64,000 nucleotides of DNA from UKL13-2 sp038236905. Lineage in GTDB: Bacteria > Pseudomonadota > Gammaproteobacteria > Burkholderiales > Usitatibacteraceae. The notes under the pieces were generated by a model that worked only from the letters and a program-made list of their open reading frames with translations, had not been told where the DNA came from and ran no database searches. Location of the stretch: positions 1 to 64,000 of the forward strand of contig JBBRZG010000003.1 of assembly GCA_038236905.1 (NCBI GenBank), given 5' to 3'. Shown here piece by piece: positions 9,005-17,285 of the stretch; the stretch's first letter is position 1; each line of letters begins with the position of its first letter. Made by a program: the position numbers and the translations under genes.

Positions 9005-9775
9005 CTAGAGCGCATGCCAAATTCCTAAAAACTCTTTCGCTACCAGCGATGCGCCACCAATTAGACCGCCATCAATATTGGGCATCGCAAACAATTCTTT
9101 TGCATTGGATTCTTTAACGCTACCCCCATACAAAATGGGGGTGACAGCCGCAATTTCCAGATCAAGCTTACTAATTTCCGCTCTTAAAAACGCGTGTACC
9201 GCTTCGGCCTCTGCGGGCGTGGCCGTTTTTCCCGTACCAATTGCCCACACTGGCTCGTAAGCCAAAACTACTCCATCTAAGCCTGCTACGCCGAATCGGT
9301 CTGTGATCGCGCGTAACTGCTGCATGATGACAATTTCAGTGTGGCCTGCAATGCGCTCATCCAAGGATTCGCCCAGACACAAGATAGGCGCTAATCCGGC
9401 GTTTTTTGCATTGCCAAATTTTTCGGCAACCATTGCATCCGAATCGCCAAACACTGCCCGACGTTCAGAATGACCCACAATCGCGTAACGGCAACCAAAT
9501 TCGGCCACCATTTTCGCAGAAACTTCGCCGGTGTACGCGCCGGTCACAAAACGGCTTACGTCCTGCGCACCCCAACTTACAACGCTTCTATCAAGCTGGC
9601 TCTGCACTTGCGCCAGATACACGGACGGCACACAAACACCGCAACACTTGCTCTGATTTAAGGCGCTACCTGCACCGACACCAAGATTAATTTCATCCAG
9701 CAATGCCGCATTTGCATCAAGTCCACCATTGAGCTTCCAGTTACCAATTACGAAACGTTTTCGCATGTCAGCCAT
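9005..9775 (-). CDS. tpiA: triosephosphate isomerase
   Basis: Interconverts dihydroxyacetone phosphate and glyceraldehyde 3-phosphate in glycolysis and gluconeogenesis. The 256-residue protein has the N-terminal substrate Lys motif GNWKLNGG, the catalytic His region YAIVGHSERR, the catalytic Glu region VVLAYEPVWAIGTGK and the phosphate-binding loop YGGSVKESNA. An alternative ATG three codons in (at 9766) would start MRKRFVIGNWK, closer to the family norm; neither start has a clear ribosome site. SecG follows 60 bases downstream. Confidence 0.96.
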   Translation of the reverse strand: MADMRKRFVIGNWKLNGGLDANAALLDEINLGVGAGSALNQSKCCGVCVPSVYLAQVQSQLDRSVVSWGAQDVSRFVTGAYTGEVSAKMVAEFGCRYAIVGHSERRAVFGDSDAMVAEKFGNAKNAGLAPILCLGESLDERIAGHTEIVIMQQLRAITDRFGVAGLDGVVLAYEPVWAIGTGKTATPAEAEAVHAFLRAEISKLDLEIAAVTPILYGGSVKESNAKELFAMPNIDGGLIGGASLVAKEFLGIWHAL

Positions 9776-10029
9776 TCTGGGTATTCAATGTGTCAGGTTT
9801 ACAGCCGCTCGATTATAACGCGGCCACGCATGCTGGGCAAATCCAGATCAGCTTTCGTAATCAATCAGTTGAGCTTTCCCGTAGAGATAGGATTATGCTT
9901 TTATCAGTGGCACGCGCTTTGCTAATGAGCATTAGAGCCTAGCCGGCACCGAGTTACGCGAAAGCGTTTCAAGATATTGACCAAAAATTGCTTCGCAAAT
10001 TTGATCAACCATTACAGGCTACCAAAAAC

Positions 10030-11634
10030 ATGAGTAACGAAAACGCAGTCCAAACCTCTTTAACCAGGCGCGACTTGTTGGCGATGGTGGGCAAAGTGGC
10101 AGGTGGTAGCGCGATGTATCATGCGATGACATCATTGGGTTTTGCCCAAGCGTCCCCGTATTCGGGACCCATACGACTTGAAGGAGCGCCTAAAGGCGCA
10201 ACGATTTTAGTTCTGGGTGCCGGGGTTGCGGGTCTGGTGGCGGCTTATGAATTGCGCAATGCGGGTTATCAAGTCAAAGTGCTTGAGTACAACAACCGTG
10301 CCGGAGGCCGTGCTTGGACGCTACGTGGCGGAGATGAATATACAGAGCTGGGCGGATACTCCCAGCGTTGCGAATTCGACAAAGGGCTGTATATCAATCC
10401 CGGCCCGTGGCGAATTCCTTACCACCACTATGGCATTCTCGACTACGCCAAGCGCCTGAAGGTGCCGCTAGAACCTTTCATGCAGGTCAACTACAACGCT
10501 TATCTGCATTCAAAAAACGCCTATGGCGGAGTACCTCAGCGATTTCGCCACGTACACGCCGACTTTCAGGGCCACGTCTCAGAATTGCTCAGCAAAGCGG
10601 TAAACAAAAATCAGCTGGACAATGCAATGACGCGTAAAGACCAAGAAGTTCTGCGTGAAGCGTTGAAAACCTGGGGCGCACTGGATAAAGATTATCGGTA
10701 TACGACGGGTGTCGAATCCAGCAACCGGCGCGGCTATGATGTGTTGCCAGGGGGCGGTTTGATGCCCTCACCCGTGCCGTCAAAACCCTTCGCGCTGGAT
10801 CAGATAATAAAATCGGGTTTCTGGCGACACCTGGCAGAGGGCAATGACCAATCACATCACTCCGCAATTTTTCAGCCCGTGGGCGGCATGGATCAAATTG
10901 CGCAAGCGATCTATCGCGAAGTCGCCAGTTTGGTGCAGTTCAATGCCAAGGTGACCAAAATCGAGCAAGGTGAACGCGGCGTGACCGTCACTTATGCCGA
11001 CGCGGGGAGCACCGGCAGTGTTCAGCAAGCGACAGCAGATTGGTGCGTGTGTACCATCCCGCTCTCTATTCTTAGCCAGATTGATGTGAATGTTGCCACA
11101 CCTATGTTGGACGCAATACAAGCGGTGCCTTATGAAGCGTCCGTGAAAGTCGGGCTACAATTTAAGCGCCGCTTCTGGGAGCAGGATGATTTAATTTATG
11201 GCGGAATTTCGTACACCGATTTACCGATTTCAATGGTGTCTTACCCTTCCACCGGCTTCGGCAATCCCGGCAAAGGCGTCATGCTAGGCGGCTATATCTG
11301 GGGCCCAAACGCTTATGAATTCACCTCCCTTGAACCAAAAGAACGCGTTCGTCTGGCGGTGCATTACGGCTCAAAAATTCATCCGCAGTACTTGCAGGAG
11401 TTTGAGACCGGCGTTTCCGTCGGCTGGCATCGTGTGCCGTTTACCAACGGCTGTTTCGGCAATTGGAGTGATGCCGCGCGGGAAAAGCATTACCAGAACC
11501 TTTGCCAGATTGATGGGCGAATTGTGCTGGCGGGCGAACACGCCTCGCTGATTCCCGCATGGCAGGAAGGCGCGGTGTTGTCAGCACTTGACGCTATCAG
11601 CCGCCTGCACGTGAAAATTAAATCGAAAGCCTGA
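10030..11634 (+). CDS. Tat-exported flavin monoamine oxidase family protein
   Basis: FAD-dependent amine or amino-acid oxidoreductase of 534 residues. A twin-arginine motif TRRDLLAM (R13, R14) with a short hydrophobic segment precedes the mature part, predicting folded export to the periplasm. The FAD dinucleotide-binding motif GAGVAGL is at 63-69, with the ribose-binding acid near E86 and GGRAW at 92-96. The C-terminal FAD motif reads LAGEHASLIPAWQEGAVLSAL. This ATG replaces an upstream TTG in the same frame. A cytochrome c gene follows 16 bases later and an exported RidA after that, suggesting that electrons go to a cytochrome and that an imine product is hydrolysed. Substrate is not readable from the sequence. 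Confidence 0.88.
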   Translation: MSNENAVQTSLTRRDLLAMVGKVAGGSAMYHAMTSLGFAQASPYSGPIRLEGAPKGATILVLGAGVAGLVAAYELRNAGYQVKVLEYNNRAGGRAWTLRGGDEYTELGGYSQRCEFDKGLYINPGPWRIPYHHYGILDYAKRLKVPLEPFMQVNYNAYLHSKNAYGGVPQRFRHVHADFQGHVSELLSKAVNKNQLDNAMTRKDQEVLREALKTWGALDKDYRYTTGVESSNRRGYDVLPGGGLMPSPVPSKPFALDQIIKSGFWRHLAEGNDQSHHSAIFQPVGGMDQIAQAIYREVASLVQFNAKVTKIEQGERGVTVTYADAGSTGSVQQATADWCVCTIPLSILSQIDVNVATPMLDAIQAVPYEASVKVGLQFKRRFWEQDDLIYGGISYTDLPISMVSYPSTGFGNPGKGVMLGGYIWGPNAYEFTSLEPKERVRLAVHYGSKIHPQYLQEFETGVSVGWHRVPFTNGCFGNWSDAAREKHYQNLCQIDGRIVLAGEHASLIPAWQEGAVLSALDAISRLHVKIKSKA

Positions 11635-11650
11635 CCGGAGACCATTCAAC

Positions 11651-12082
11651 ATGAAGCTGAACCCATCATCACGCCGCCGCTCGTTTTTAATTCGATTGGC
11701 GCCTTGGCTGGCGGCATGGTTATTTGTTGCCGCCCTTTCTGCGCATGCCGATGAGCCAGTGCTGCCGCCAATCTCTCAAGGCGGGCGCTTTGTTGAGCAA
11801 GACGGTGCAAAAATATACGGCGCGATTTGTCAAAGCTGTCATATGCCTCAGGGCCAAGGTGCGCAGGGCGCGGGCATGTATCCGGCGCTTGCCAAAAATC
11901 CACGCGTGGAGGCCTCGGGTTATCTGGTCTACAACGTATTACAGGGCCGACGTGGCATGCCCGGTTTTGGCGCTTATTTGAGCGACACACAAATTGCCGC
12001 CGTGGCAAACTATGTCCGTACCAACATGGGTAACCGTTACGCGGATCCGGTGAGCGTGGCAGATGTGGCGAAGCTGCGCTAA
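11651..12082 (+). CDS. periplasmic monohaem cytochrome c
   Basis: A 143-residue class I cytochrome c with a Sec signal peptide (Arg-rich start, hydrophobic 12-30, cleavage near AHA-DE). The haem site is CQSCH (C60, C63, H64) and the likely sixth ligand is M103 in RRGMPGF. It starts 16 bases after the amine oxidase stop, so it is almost certainly co-transcribed and probably accepts electrons from that flavoprotein. That role is inference from position. Confidence 0.93.
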   Translation: MKLNPSSRRRSFLIRLAPWLAAWLFVAALSAHADEPVLPPISQGGRFVEQDGAKIYGAICQSCHMPQGQGAQGAGMYPALAKNPRVEASGYLVYNVLQGRRGMPGFGAYLSDTQIAAVANYVRTNMGNRYADPVSVADVAKLR

Positions 12083-12138
12083 TCTAGAAATGGTTTAAGA
12101 AAAATTGAAGCACAATAATTTAATAATTGGGGGACAAG

Positions 12139-12636
12139 ATGAAAATTTCTTCGGGTTTTATGCTGCTGGGCGCGATTTTATTAAGCAACCAGTTGCTGGC
12201 TGCAGATGTCATTCGGCACAAGACGCCAAATTCCGATTTTCCAATTGCGATGGCTGTCGAAATCCCGGCGGGGAAAACGCAGGTTCATTTGAGCGGTGCG
12301 GGGCCCGGCATCGCCGATAAAAGCCTCCCTCCAACCAGCCCGACGGCTTATGGCAACACCCGCGATCAAACGATCAACACGCTGGAAAAAATCAAGGCCA
12401 CACTGCAAAGCATTAAGCTTGAGATGAAAGATGTCGTGAAGATGCAAGTTTTCCTGGTCGGCGACCCGGCGATGGCGGGCAAAATGGATTTCGCTGGCTT
12501 CATGGAAGGGTATGTGAAGTATTTTGGTGCCGCAGCCGGACAGCCCAATCTGCCCTCCAGATCCACCGTCCAAGTCGCCGGTTTGCCCAACCCCGGCTGG
12601 TTGGTAGAAATTGAAGTCACAGCTGTGCGCAAATAG
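12139..12636 (+). CDS. exported RidA/YjgF/UK114 family protein
   Basis: RidA proteins hydrolyse reactive enamines and imines. The chosen ATG follows a GGGGGAC ribosome site and gives 165 residues that begin with a Sec signal peptide (KISSGFMLLGAILLSNQLLAA); an upstream TTG in frame is less likely. The C-terminus PSRSTVQVAGLP...VEIEVTAVRK keeps the family Arg and Glu of the active site. An exported RidA is unusual, since classic RidA is cytoplasmic. Position after the amine oxidase and cytochrome c suggests that it acts on the imine product in the periplasm. Confidence 0.88.
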   Translation: MKISSGFMLLGAILLSNQLLAADVIRHKTPNSDFPIAMAVEIPAGKTQVHLSGAGPGIADKSLPPTSPTAYGNTRDQTINTLEKIKATLQSIKLEMKDVVKMQVFLVGDPAMAGKMDFAGFMEGYVKYFGAAAGQPNLPSRSTVQVAGLPNPGWLVEIEVTAVRK

Positions 12637-12708
12637 CGCGAACCACGAGTAACCGAATAGCCGCAATACTTTCCGCTAGTCATGGGACGAAAACGCAATC
12701 AAATGTAT

Positions 12709-12795
12709 CGCAATTGAGTTGATCGCTAATGCCACACCACCAACAGGACGTCGAATGCACTCCGATGGCGCTCTAGTGGTATCAACTCAATTGCG
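12709..12795. repeat. 15-base perfect inverted repeat around the GNAT start
   Basis: The arms CGCAATTGAGTTGAT (12709-12723) and ATCAACTCAATTGCG (12781-12795) are exact reverse complements. The 57-base loop holds the likely ribosome site AGGACG and the ATG of the acetyltransferase gene, and the right arm lies inside the coding region. The transcript could fold so that the start is presented in, or hidden by, a hairpin. Function is unknown. Confidence 0.7.
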
Positions 12796-13321
12796 CACAT
12801 TACGTGCCGCAACAACAGACGACATCCCCGCATTAGAGGCACTGATCAAGCGTTCGGCTTTTGCGCTAAGCGAGCCCTACTACACCCACGAGCAGACCGA
12901 GGCGCTCACTCGCCTAGTGTTCGGCGTGGACTCACAATTGATCGCCGATAAAACTTATTCCGTAATTGAATCAAATAGTGAGTTGGTCGCATGCGGCGGG
13001 TGGAGCAAAAGACGCACGCTATTTGGCGGCGACAAATTAAAAACTGGTGCGGACCCGTTACTGGACGCGTCCACTGAGCCGGCTCGTATTCGCGCCTTTT
13101 TTGTGAGGCCGGACATGGCACGCAACGGCCTCGCCAGCCAATTAATGGCGGAATGCATCAAGCAGGCAAACGCCGCAGCGTTTTCGGCACTTGAGCTCGC
13201 CTCCACGCTGCCGGGCGAGCCACTTTATCTGGCGCAAGGTTTCGAGGTGGTAGAGCGCTTTGAACTCAGCCTTGACAACAATATAGAAGTGCGATTAACC
13301 CGCATGCGGCGGGCAATTTAG
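12755..13321 (+). CDS. GNAT family N-acetyltransferase
   Basis: A 188-residue GCN5-related acetyltransferase. The N-terminus LRTLRAATTDDIPALEALIKRS is the usual first strand and helix. The acetyl-CoA loop corresponds to RPDMARNGLASQLMAE, a variant of the R/Q-x-x-G-x-G/A motif, and a later ELASTLPGEPLYLAQGFE matches the C-terminal fold motif. ATG at 12755 has AGGACG upstream; a TTG 12 codons earlier is less likely. Gene ends overlap the decayed transposase by a few bases. Substrate unknown. Confidence 0.85.
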   Translation: MHSDGALVVSTQLRTLRAATTDDIPALEALIKRSAFALSEPYYTHEQTEALTRLVFGVDSQLIADKTYSVIESNSELVACGGWSKRRTLFGGDKLKTGADPLLDASTEPARIRAFFVRPDMARNGLASQLMAECIKQANAAAFSALELASTLPGEPLYLAQGFEVVERFELSLDNNIEVRLTRMRRAI

Positions 13322-13660
13322 TTAAACACGACCACGTCGCCACCGCTGCCCCGCTTCGCGAGCGTCATGAAGAAGGGCACACCTGATGCAACATGTAAAG
13401 CTCGGCAAAGTCCGGATAGCCGCGATCCATCACTTAGATGGCTCTGGCTTCGATGAGCAAGAAATCGAGCACCTTGACCTCATGCATCTTGACGTCACTG
13501 ATATGGATGAATGCGGGAATAGCCCCACGCAGGTCGGGCTGAGTATGCAGCTTGAGCGCGGCCTTGGCGTGGCGAAAAGAAGTCGCGTTGAGCAGTCTCA
13601 CACAAAGCTCAATGGCACCGGCATCAGGCACATAGACGGTTGCGTCCCGCTCGATCCCCA
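13318..13660 (-). pseudogene. IS4-family transposase remnant
   Basis: The minus-strand translation holds the catalytic core of an IS4-type DDE transposase: DATVYVPDAGAIELC, then KLHTQPDLRGAIPAFIHISD, then MHEVKVLD. An in-frame stop falls after EARAI, and the frame continues as VMDRGYPDFAELYMLHQ. A frameshift then leads to FFMTLAKRGSGGD, matching the family order of VMDRGYxDFxRLYxLHQAGAFFVTRAK. The N-terminus and C-terminal Glu region are missing and no terminal repeats were found. It is therefore dead and probably an old insertion. Confidence 0.8.
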
Positions 13661-13682
13661 GCAGGCTTTAAACCTGAAGCTC

Positions 13683-13916
13683 TTAGGCACGCACGTTCAA
13701 GCGCATGTCCAGATCGTGATGGGTACGCCAGCGTCGTTGGCTCAACGGATCCCATAGCGCCGGGCGGGCAGCGCCTGTGGAAGTCCCATGAGGGACATCT
13801 TGGTATAAATTGTGGGCACGCACGAATCCTTCAAGACGCTCATATTCATTGGCTTTCCAGCACTCTGGTGCTAGATAAACCGGATACTTTTTTCGGATGA
13901 ATTGCGCAACGTGAAC
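13683..13916 (-). pseudogene. unassigned open stretch next to the IS4 remnant
   Basis: A 78-codon stop-free frame without a start codon. It contains a coherent-looking peptide with FIRKKYPVYLAPECWKANE followed by RLEGFVRAHNLYQDVPHG, and later ALWDPLSQRRWRTHHDLDM. It does not match the IS4 transposase family as I know it and I recognise no other family. It may be the tail of a broken gene left by the insertion. The remaining stretch to about 14284 holds no convincing gene. Confidence 0.3.
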
Positions 13917-14284
13917 TCAATCCAAAGTGATCGATGTACTTGCGGCGGGAAACGCAGCATCCGCCAACCGCAAACGTTCTGACGAACTTGTCGCCTGCCG
14001 GATGGTCACATTCATATCATCTGGTTTTGTGCCCGCGTAATCCGCGCATTGATTCAAATTCTTGCGGCACCGAGAACAAGGTTTCGCACTGCGGCGAGGA
14101 TGGATTCATGATATTGATTTGCAGCGTATGATGCGTTTTCAAAAGGGTGGCCTCGCCACTATTCGATAAAAAAAAGGATGCCCGTCGCAGTTGATTGTTC
14201 TAGCAGTCTGGGCAACAGCTTCGGCATGGCCTCTCAACACTACTTTCACCCGCTTACTATTTTTTATTTTCCTTAGAGGAACAC

Positions 14285-15040
14285 ATGATTTCATTACAAC
14301 ATCTAAAAACACTTTCGCTCGCCGCTACAGTGGGAATATCGATCAACGCCATCGCCATTCAGGCAAATGCCCAAACCACCACCGCGCCTGCTTCCGCTCC
14401 GGTGCCCACCCCGATAGCCCCGGGCAAATCCACGCAAATGCCGACGCCACCCGCACCAGGGTCCGTCAACGTGCCAATGCCTCCGGTAGGAGGTGCTGGA
14501 ACCATGTCGCCCACGCCGCTGCCAGCAGGCACGCCTGCGCCTTTCCCGGCACCCTTGAAAGCCTCAAAAGGCGGCGCAGAATTGAAGCCGCTCAATATTG
14601 CGAAGTCGGAAGCAAAAGCCGAGACTTTCCCAGCCACCGTAACAGAACTGATCTCGCGTGACCGCTCTGTCGGCACCGGAGAAGCGGCGGTCAGCGGTCA
14701 GGCGGTTGCCGTGCAATACACCGGCTGGATTTATGATCCCTCCAAACCCGACGGTAAAGGCACTAAATTTGACAGCTCGCGTGATCGCCCTGCTCCCTTC
14801 AGCTTTATGTTGGGTGCAGGTCGCGTCATTAAAGGTTGGGATCAAGGCGTTGTCGGCATGAAGCCCAAGGGCCAGCGCACCCTGATCATCCCGCCACAAA
14901 TGGCGTACGGCGACCGCGGTGTCGGCCCGATAGCACCTAACTCAACCCTGATTTTTGATGTAGAGCTGGTGGATTTGCTGAGCCCGGCACCAAAGGCAGC
15001 ACCTGCCGCAGCCGTAACACCGGCCCCCGCAACAAAATAA
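14285..15040 (+). CDS. exported FKBP-type peptidyl-prolyl cis-trans isomerase
   Basis: A 251-residue periplasmic foldase. A signal peptide (about 1-30, ending NAQ) leads to a long Pro/Ala/Thr-rich linker (about 30-105). The C-terminal FKBP domain starts at VAVQYTGWIYD and includes FMLGAGRVIKGWDQGVVGMK, IIPPQMAYGDRG and STLIFDVELVDLL, so the active-site set looks complete. A short Pro/Ala tail follows. AGAGGAACAC before the ATG is a good ribosome site, and a strong terminator follows, so the gene seems to be monocistronic. Confidence 0.93.
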   Translation: MISLQHLKTLSLAATVGISINAIAIQANAQTTTAPASAPVPTPIAPGKSTQMPTPPAPGSVNVPMPPVGGAGTMSPTPLPAGTPAPFPAPLKASKGGAELKPLNIAKSEAKAETFPATVTELISRDRSVGTGEAAVSGQAVAVQYTGWIYDPSKPDGKGTKFDSSRDRPAPFSFMLGAGRVIKGWDQGVVGMKPKGQRTLIIPPQMAYGDRGVGPIAPNSTLIFDVELVDLLSPAPKAAPAAAVTPAPATK

Positions 15041-15071
15041 TCCATCCTCTGGGCGTTGATGATTCAGAAAA

Positions 15072-15099
15072 GGGGGCTTCATTGAAGCCCCCTTTTTTT
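15072..15099 (+). terminator. intrinsic terminator of the FKBP gene
   Basis: A GGGGGCTTC/GAAGCCCCC stem with an ATT loop is followed by seven T residues, 31 bases after the isomerase stop. It is a textbook rho-independent terminator. Confidence 0.92.
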
Positions 15100-15164
15100 G
15101 GATCTTAGTTATTCAACGTCTGGTCTGTCTTTAAGATTCAAGCGGTTACTTTTTGGTTTTTGCT

Positions 15165-15920
15165 ATGCAACGAACGTTTGGTGCGATCATCATTGGCGAT
15201 GAGATTTTGTCAGGAAAACGCCAGGACAAGCATCTCGCCAAGCTCATTGAAGTGCTGGGAATTCATGGGCTTTCGTTGTCGTATGCGCACTATGTGGGCG
15301 ATGAGCCTGAACGCATAGTTGAGACACTCAAACAGACGCTGGCCAGCGATCACATCATATTTAGCTTCGGCGGCATCGGCGCGACCCCAGATGACTACAC
15401 GCGTCAGTGCGCGGCGGCGGCCTTAGGGGTTGAGCTCTACCGGCATCCGGACGCCGTGGCCGAAATAGTGGCAAGGTTCGGTGCTGATGCATATCCCAAG
15501 CGCGTACTCATGGCTGAATTCCCGATGGGGTCGACCATCATTCCCAATCCGTTTAATCGAATTGCTGCGTTCTCATGCAGAGACCATCATTTTTTGCCCG
15601 GCTTTCCCGAAATGGCGTGGCCGATGATGAGTTGGGTGTTGGAAACAAAATACGCCGCGCTATTCCACCAAACGCCATTTGCTGAGGAAATTATCCTAGT
15701 CGAACGCGCAGGTGAAAGTGATTTACTTGACGCAATGAATCATATTGTTAAGCACTATCCGACCACCAAGCTCTCCAGCTTGCCGCAATTTCTGGCGACG
15801 GCGACGGGCGGGCGGGTGATCGAGCTGTCCATTCGCGGCGATCCCGCTGCAGTGCCAGTGGCGATGAGGGATATGAAACAACGAATTCACAGTCTTGGAT
15901 TTGACTTCAAGGTAAAGTAA
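15165..15920 (+). CDS. molybdopterin-binding (CinA N-terminal type) domain protein
   Basis: A 251-residue protein of the MoCF/CinA-N family. It starts TFGAIIIGDEILSGKRQDKH and has the second family motif FSFGGIGATPDDYTRQ near residue 70, both typical of competence/damage-inducible protein A. It lacks the C-terminal amidase domain of full CinA, so it is a stand-alone domain. ATG at 15165 is preferred to a TTG four codons upstream. Function is uncertain: nucleotide pyrophosphatase activity is known for some CinA proteins. Confidence 0.85.
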   Translation: MQRTFGAIIIGDEILSGKRQDKHLAKLIEVLGIHGLSLSYAHYVGDEPERIVETLKQTLASDHIIFSFGGIGATPDDYTRQCAAAALGVELYRHPDAVAEIVARFGADAYPKRVLMAEFPMGSTIIPNPFNRIAAFSCRDHHFLPGFPEMAWPMMSWVLETKYAALFHQTPFAEEIILVERAGESDLLDAMNHIVKHYPTTKLSSLPQFLATATGGRVIELSIRGDPAAVPVAMRDMKQRIHSLGFDFKVK

Positions 15921-16039
15921 TCTTTGGCGATGAGACGGCGTGTTAAACCGCCGATGGTTACTTAACTTTTACTGACCATCACGACCGTTTTTCTGGACGC
16001 GGCAGCGTTTTATTTTGACTTACTTTTAAGGGGCGAATC

Positions 16040-16525
16040 ATGGGGTTACTCGATAGTGTATTGGGCAGCGTGTTGGGCGGCGGTGGTCAGCAAGGCAATA
16101 GTCCTTTGATGCAATTGGCGTTGCAAATGCTAATGAACAAAGCGGGCGGCAGCGCTGAGGGCGGCGGCCTCGGTGGAATGCTCGGCGGCATCTTGAGCGG
16201 TGGACAAGCGGGCGCAGCGGCGCCGAATATGGGAGGCTTGGGCGGCATTCTGGATGCGTTTCAAAAAGGCGGACTCGGCCACATTGCGGATTCGTGGGTG
16301 AGCACCGGCGAGAACATACCGGTCAGCGGCGATCAGGTTAGCGATGTGTTCGGACAAGACAAAATTGCCGAAATCGCCAGTCATCTCGGTATGACTCGCG
16401 GCGACGTTACCGGCGGACTCGCGCAAATTTTGCCGCAGCTCATCAATCACGTCACCCCCGACGGGCAAGTGCCGCAAGATCACAGCATGATCCAGGACGC
16501 CCTGAGCGCACTGCTCAAACGATAG
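16040..16525 (+). CDS. YidB family protein (DUF937)
   Basis: A 161-residue Gly-rich protein. The N-terminus MGLLDSVLGSVLGG and the later VSTGENIPVSGDQVSDVFGQDKIAEIASHLGM and ITHV-like INHVTPDGQVP segments are the DUF937/YidB signature. The middle is low-complexity Gly/Ala. AAGGGGCG precedes the ATG. There is no signal peptide. The biochemical function of this family is unknown. Confidence 0.9.
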   Translation: MGLLDSVLGSVLGGGGQQGNSPLMQLALQMLMNKAGGSAEGGGLGGMLGGILSGGQAGAAAPNMGGLGGILDAFQKGGLGHIADSWVSTGENIPVSGDQVSDVFGQDKIAEIASHLGMTRGDVTGGLAQILPQLINHVTPDGQVPQDHSMIQDALSALLKR

Positions 16526-16535
16526 TATGTAAATC

Positions 16536-17285
16536 ATGAGCACAGCCCGCATCAGACCAGAATCCTTGTTCAGACGGTGCGGGTTTAGCGATCAATTCCG
16601 AGCATGCGCCATCGCGTGCCTGGCAGGACTCGCAACTTCGCTCGCCAGCAATGTGAGTCTGCTGTATGCCGCTGAATCGGGAACAGCCAACGTCATCAGC
16701 GCCAAAAATGTAAATGGCATCAACCACGCTGACCACGTTAACGATGCCAAAACGTGGGCTAGATTAGAGCGTGGCGGTTACATCATCGTTATACGGCATG
16801 CCAGCACAGTTGCGGGTATCGGCGATCCACCGGGATTTACGCTCGACGACTGCGCCACACAACGCAATCTAAGCGCCGAGGGGCGCGCACAGGCTGGGCG
16901 CTGGCGTGCTGCCATCAGCGCGCATCGTGTACCGATTGGCGACGTTTTTTCTTCAGCATGGTGCCGTTGCGTAGACACGGCAGCGCTGGCATTCGGCACA
17001 CCAGAAACATCAACAGCATCATCAGCACCGCCCAAAGTATGGGCAGCGCTCAATTCATTTTTTGAGTCCGCCCAAAACGAGGCCACACAAACCGCCAGCG
17101 TCAAAAGCAAATTAGCTGGTCTTATCCAAACGAATAAAAAAGCGGGCAAAAACGCCGTGCTTGTCACCCATCAAGTCAACGTTGCCGCGCTGACCGGGGT
17201 GTCACCGCGGTCCGGCGAAGCCGTGATTATCCAAGTGGATGCGCGGGGAAACGTTATGGTCGTCGGTCGCTTGTGGGTAGGATAG
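16536..17285 (+). CDS. exported histidine phosphatase family protein
   Basis: A 249-residue phosphoglycerate-mutase-like phosphatase. The hydrophobic segment near 24-46 predicts export or membrane anchoring. The catalytic motif VIRHAST puts the phosphorylated His at 88 with R87, and a second His motif LVTHQVN lies near residue 210. The SAWCRCVDTA segment supplies the second conserved Arg. It starts 10 bases after the DUF937 gene and its last 32 bases overlap the end of the convergent YceI gene. Substrate unknown. Confidence 0.87.
   Translation: MSTARIRPESLFRRCGFSDQFRACAIACLAGLATSLASNVSLLYAAESGTANVISAKNVNGINHADHVNDAKTWARLERGGYIIVIRHASTVAGIGDPPGFTLDDCATQRNLSAEGRAQAGRWRAAISAHRVPIGDVFSSAWCRCVDTAALAFGTPETSTASSAPPKVWAALNSFFESAQNEATQTASVKSKLAGLIQTNKKAGKNAVLVTHQVNVAALTGVSPRSGEAVIIQVDARGNVMVVGRLWVG

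Noticed and set aside
13386..13757. Plus-strand frame of 123 codons opposite the IS4 relic
   Set aside because: The minus strand shows clear IS4 transposase motifs over the same bases, so the plus frame is its shadow.
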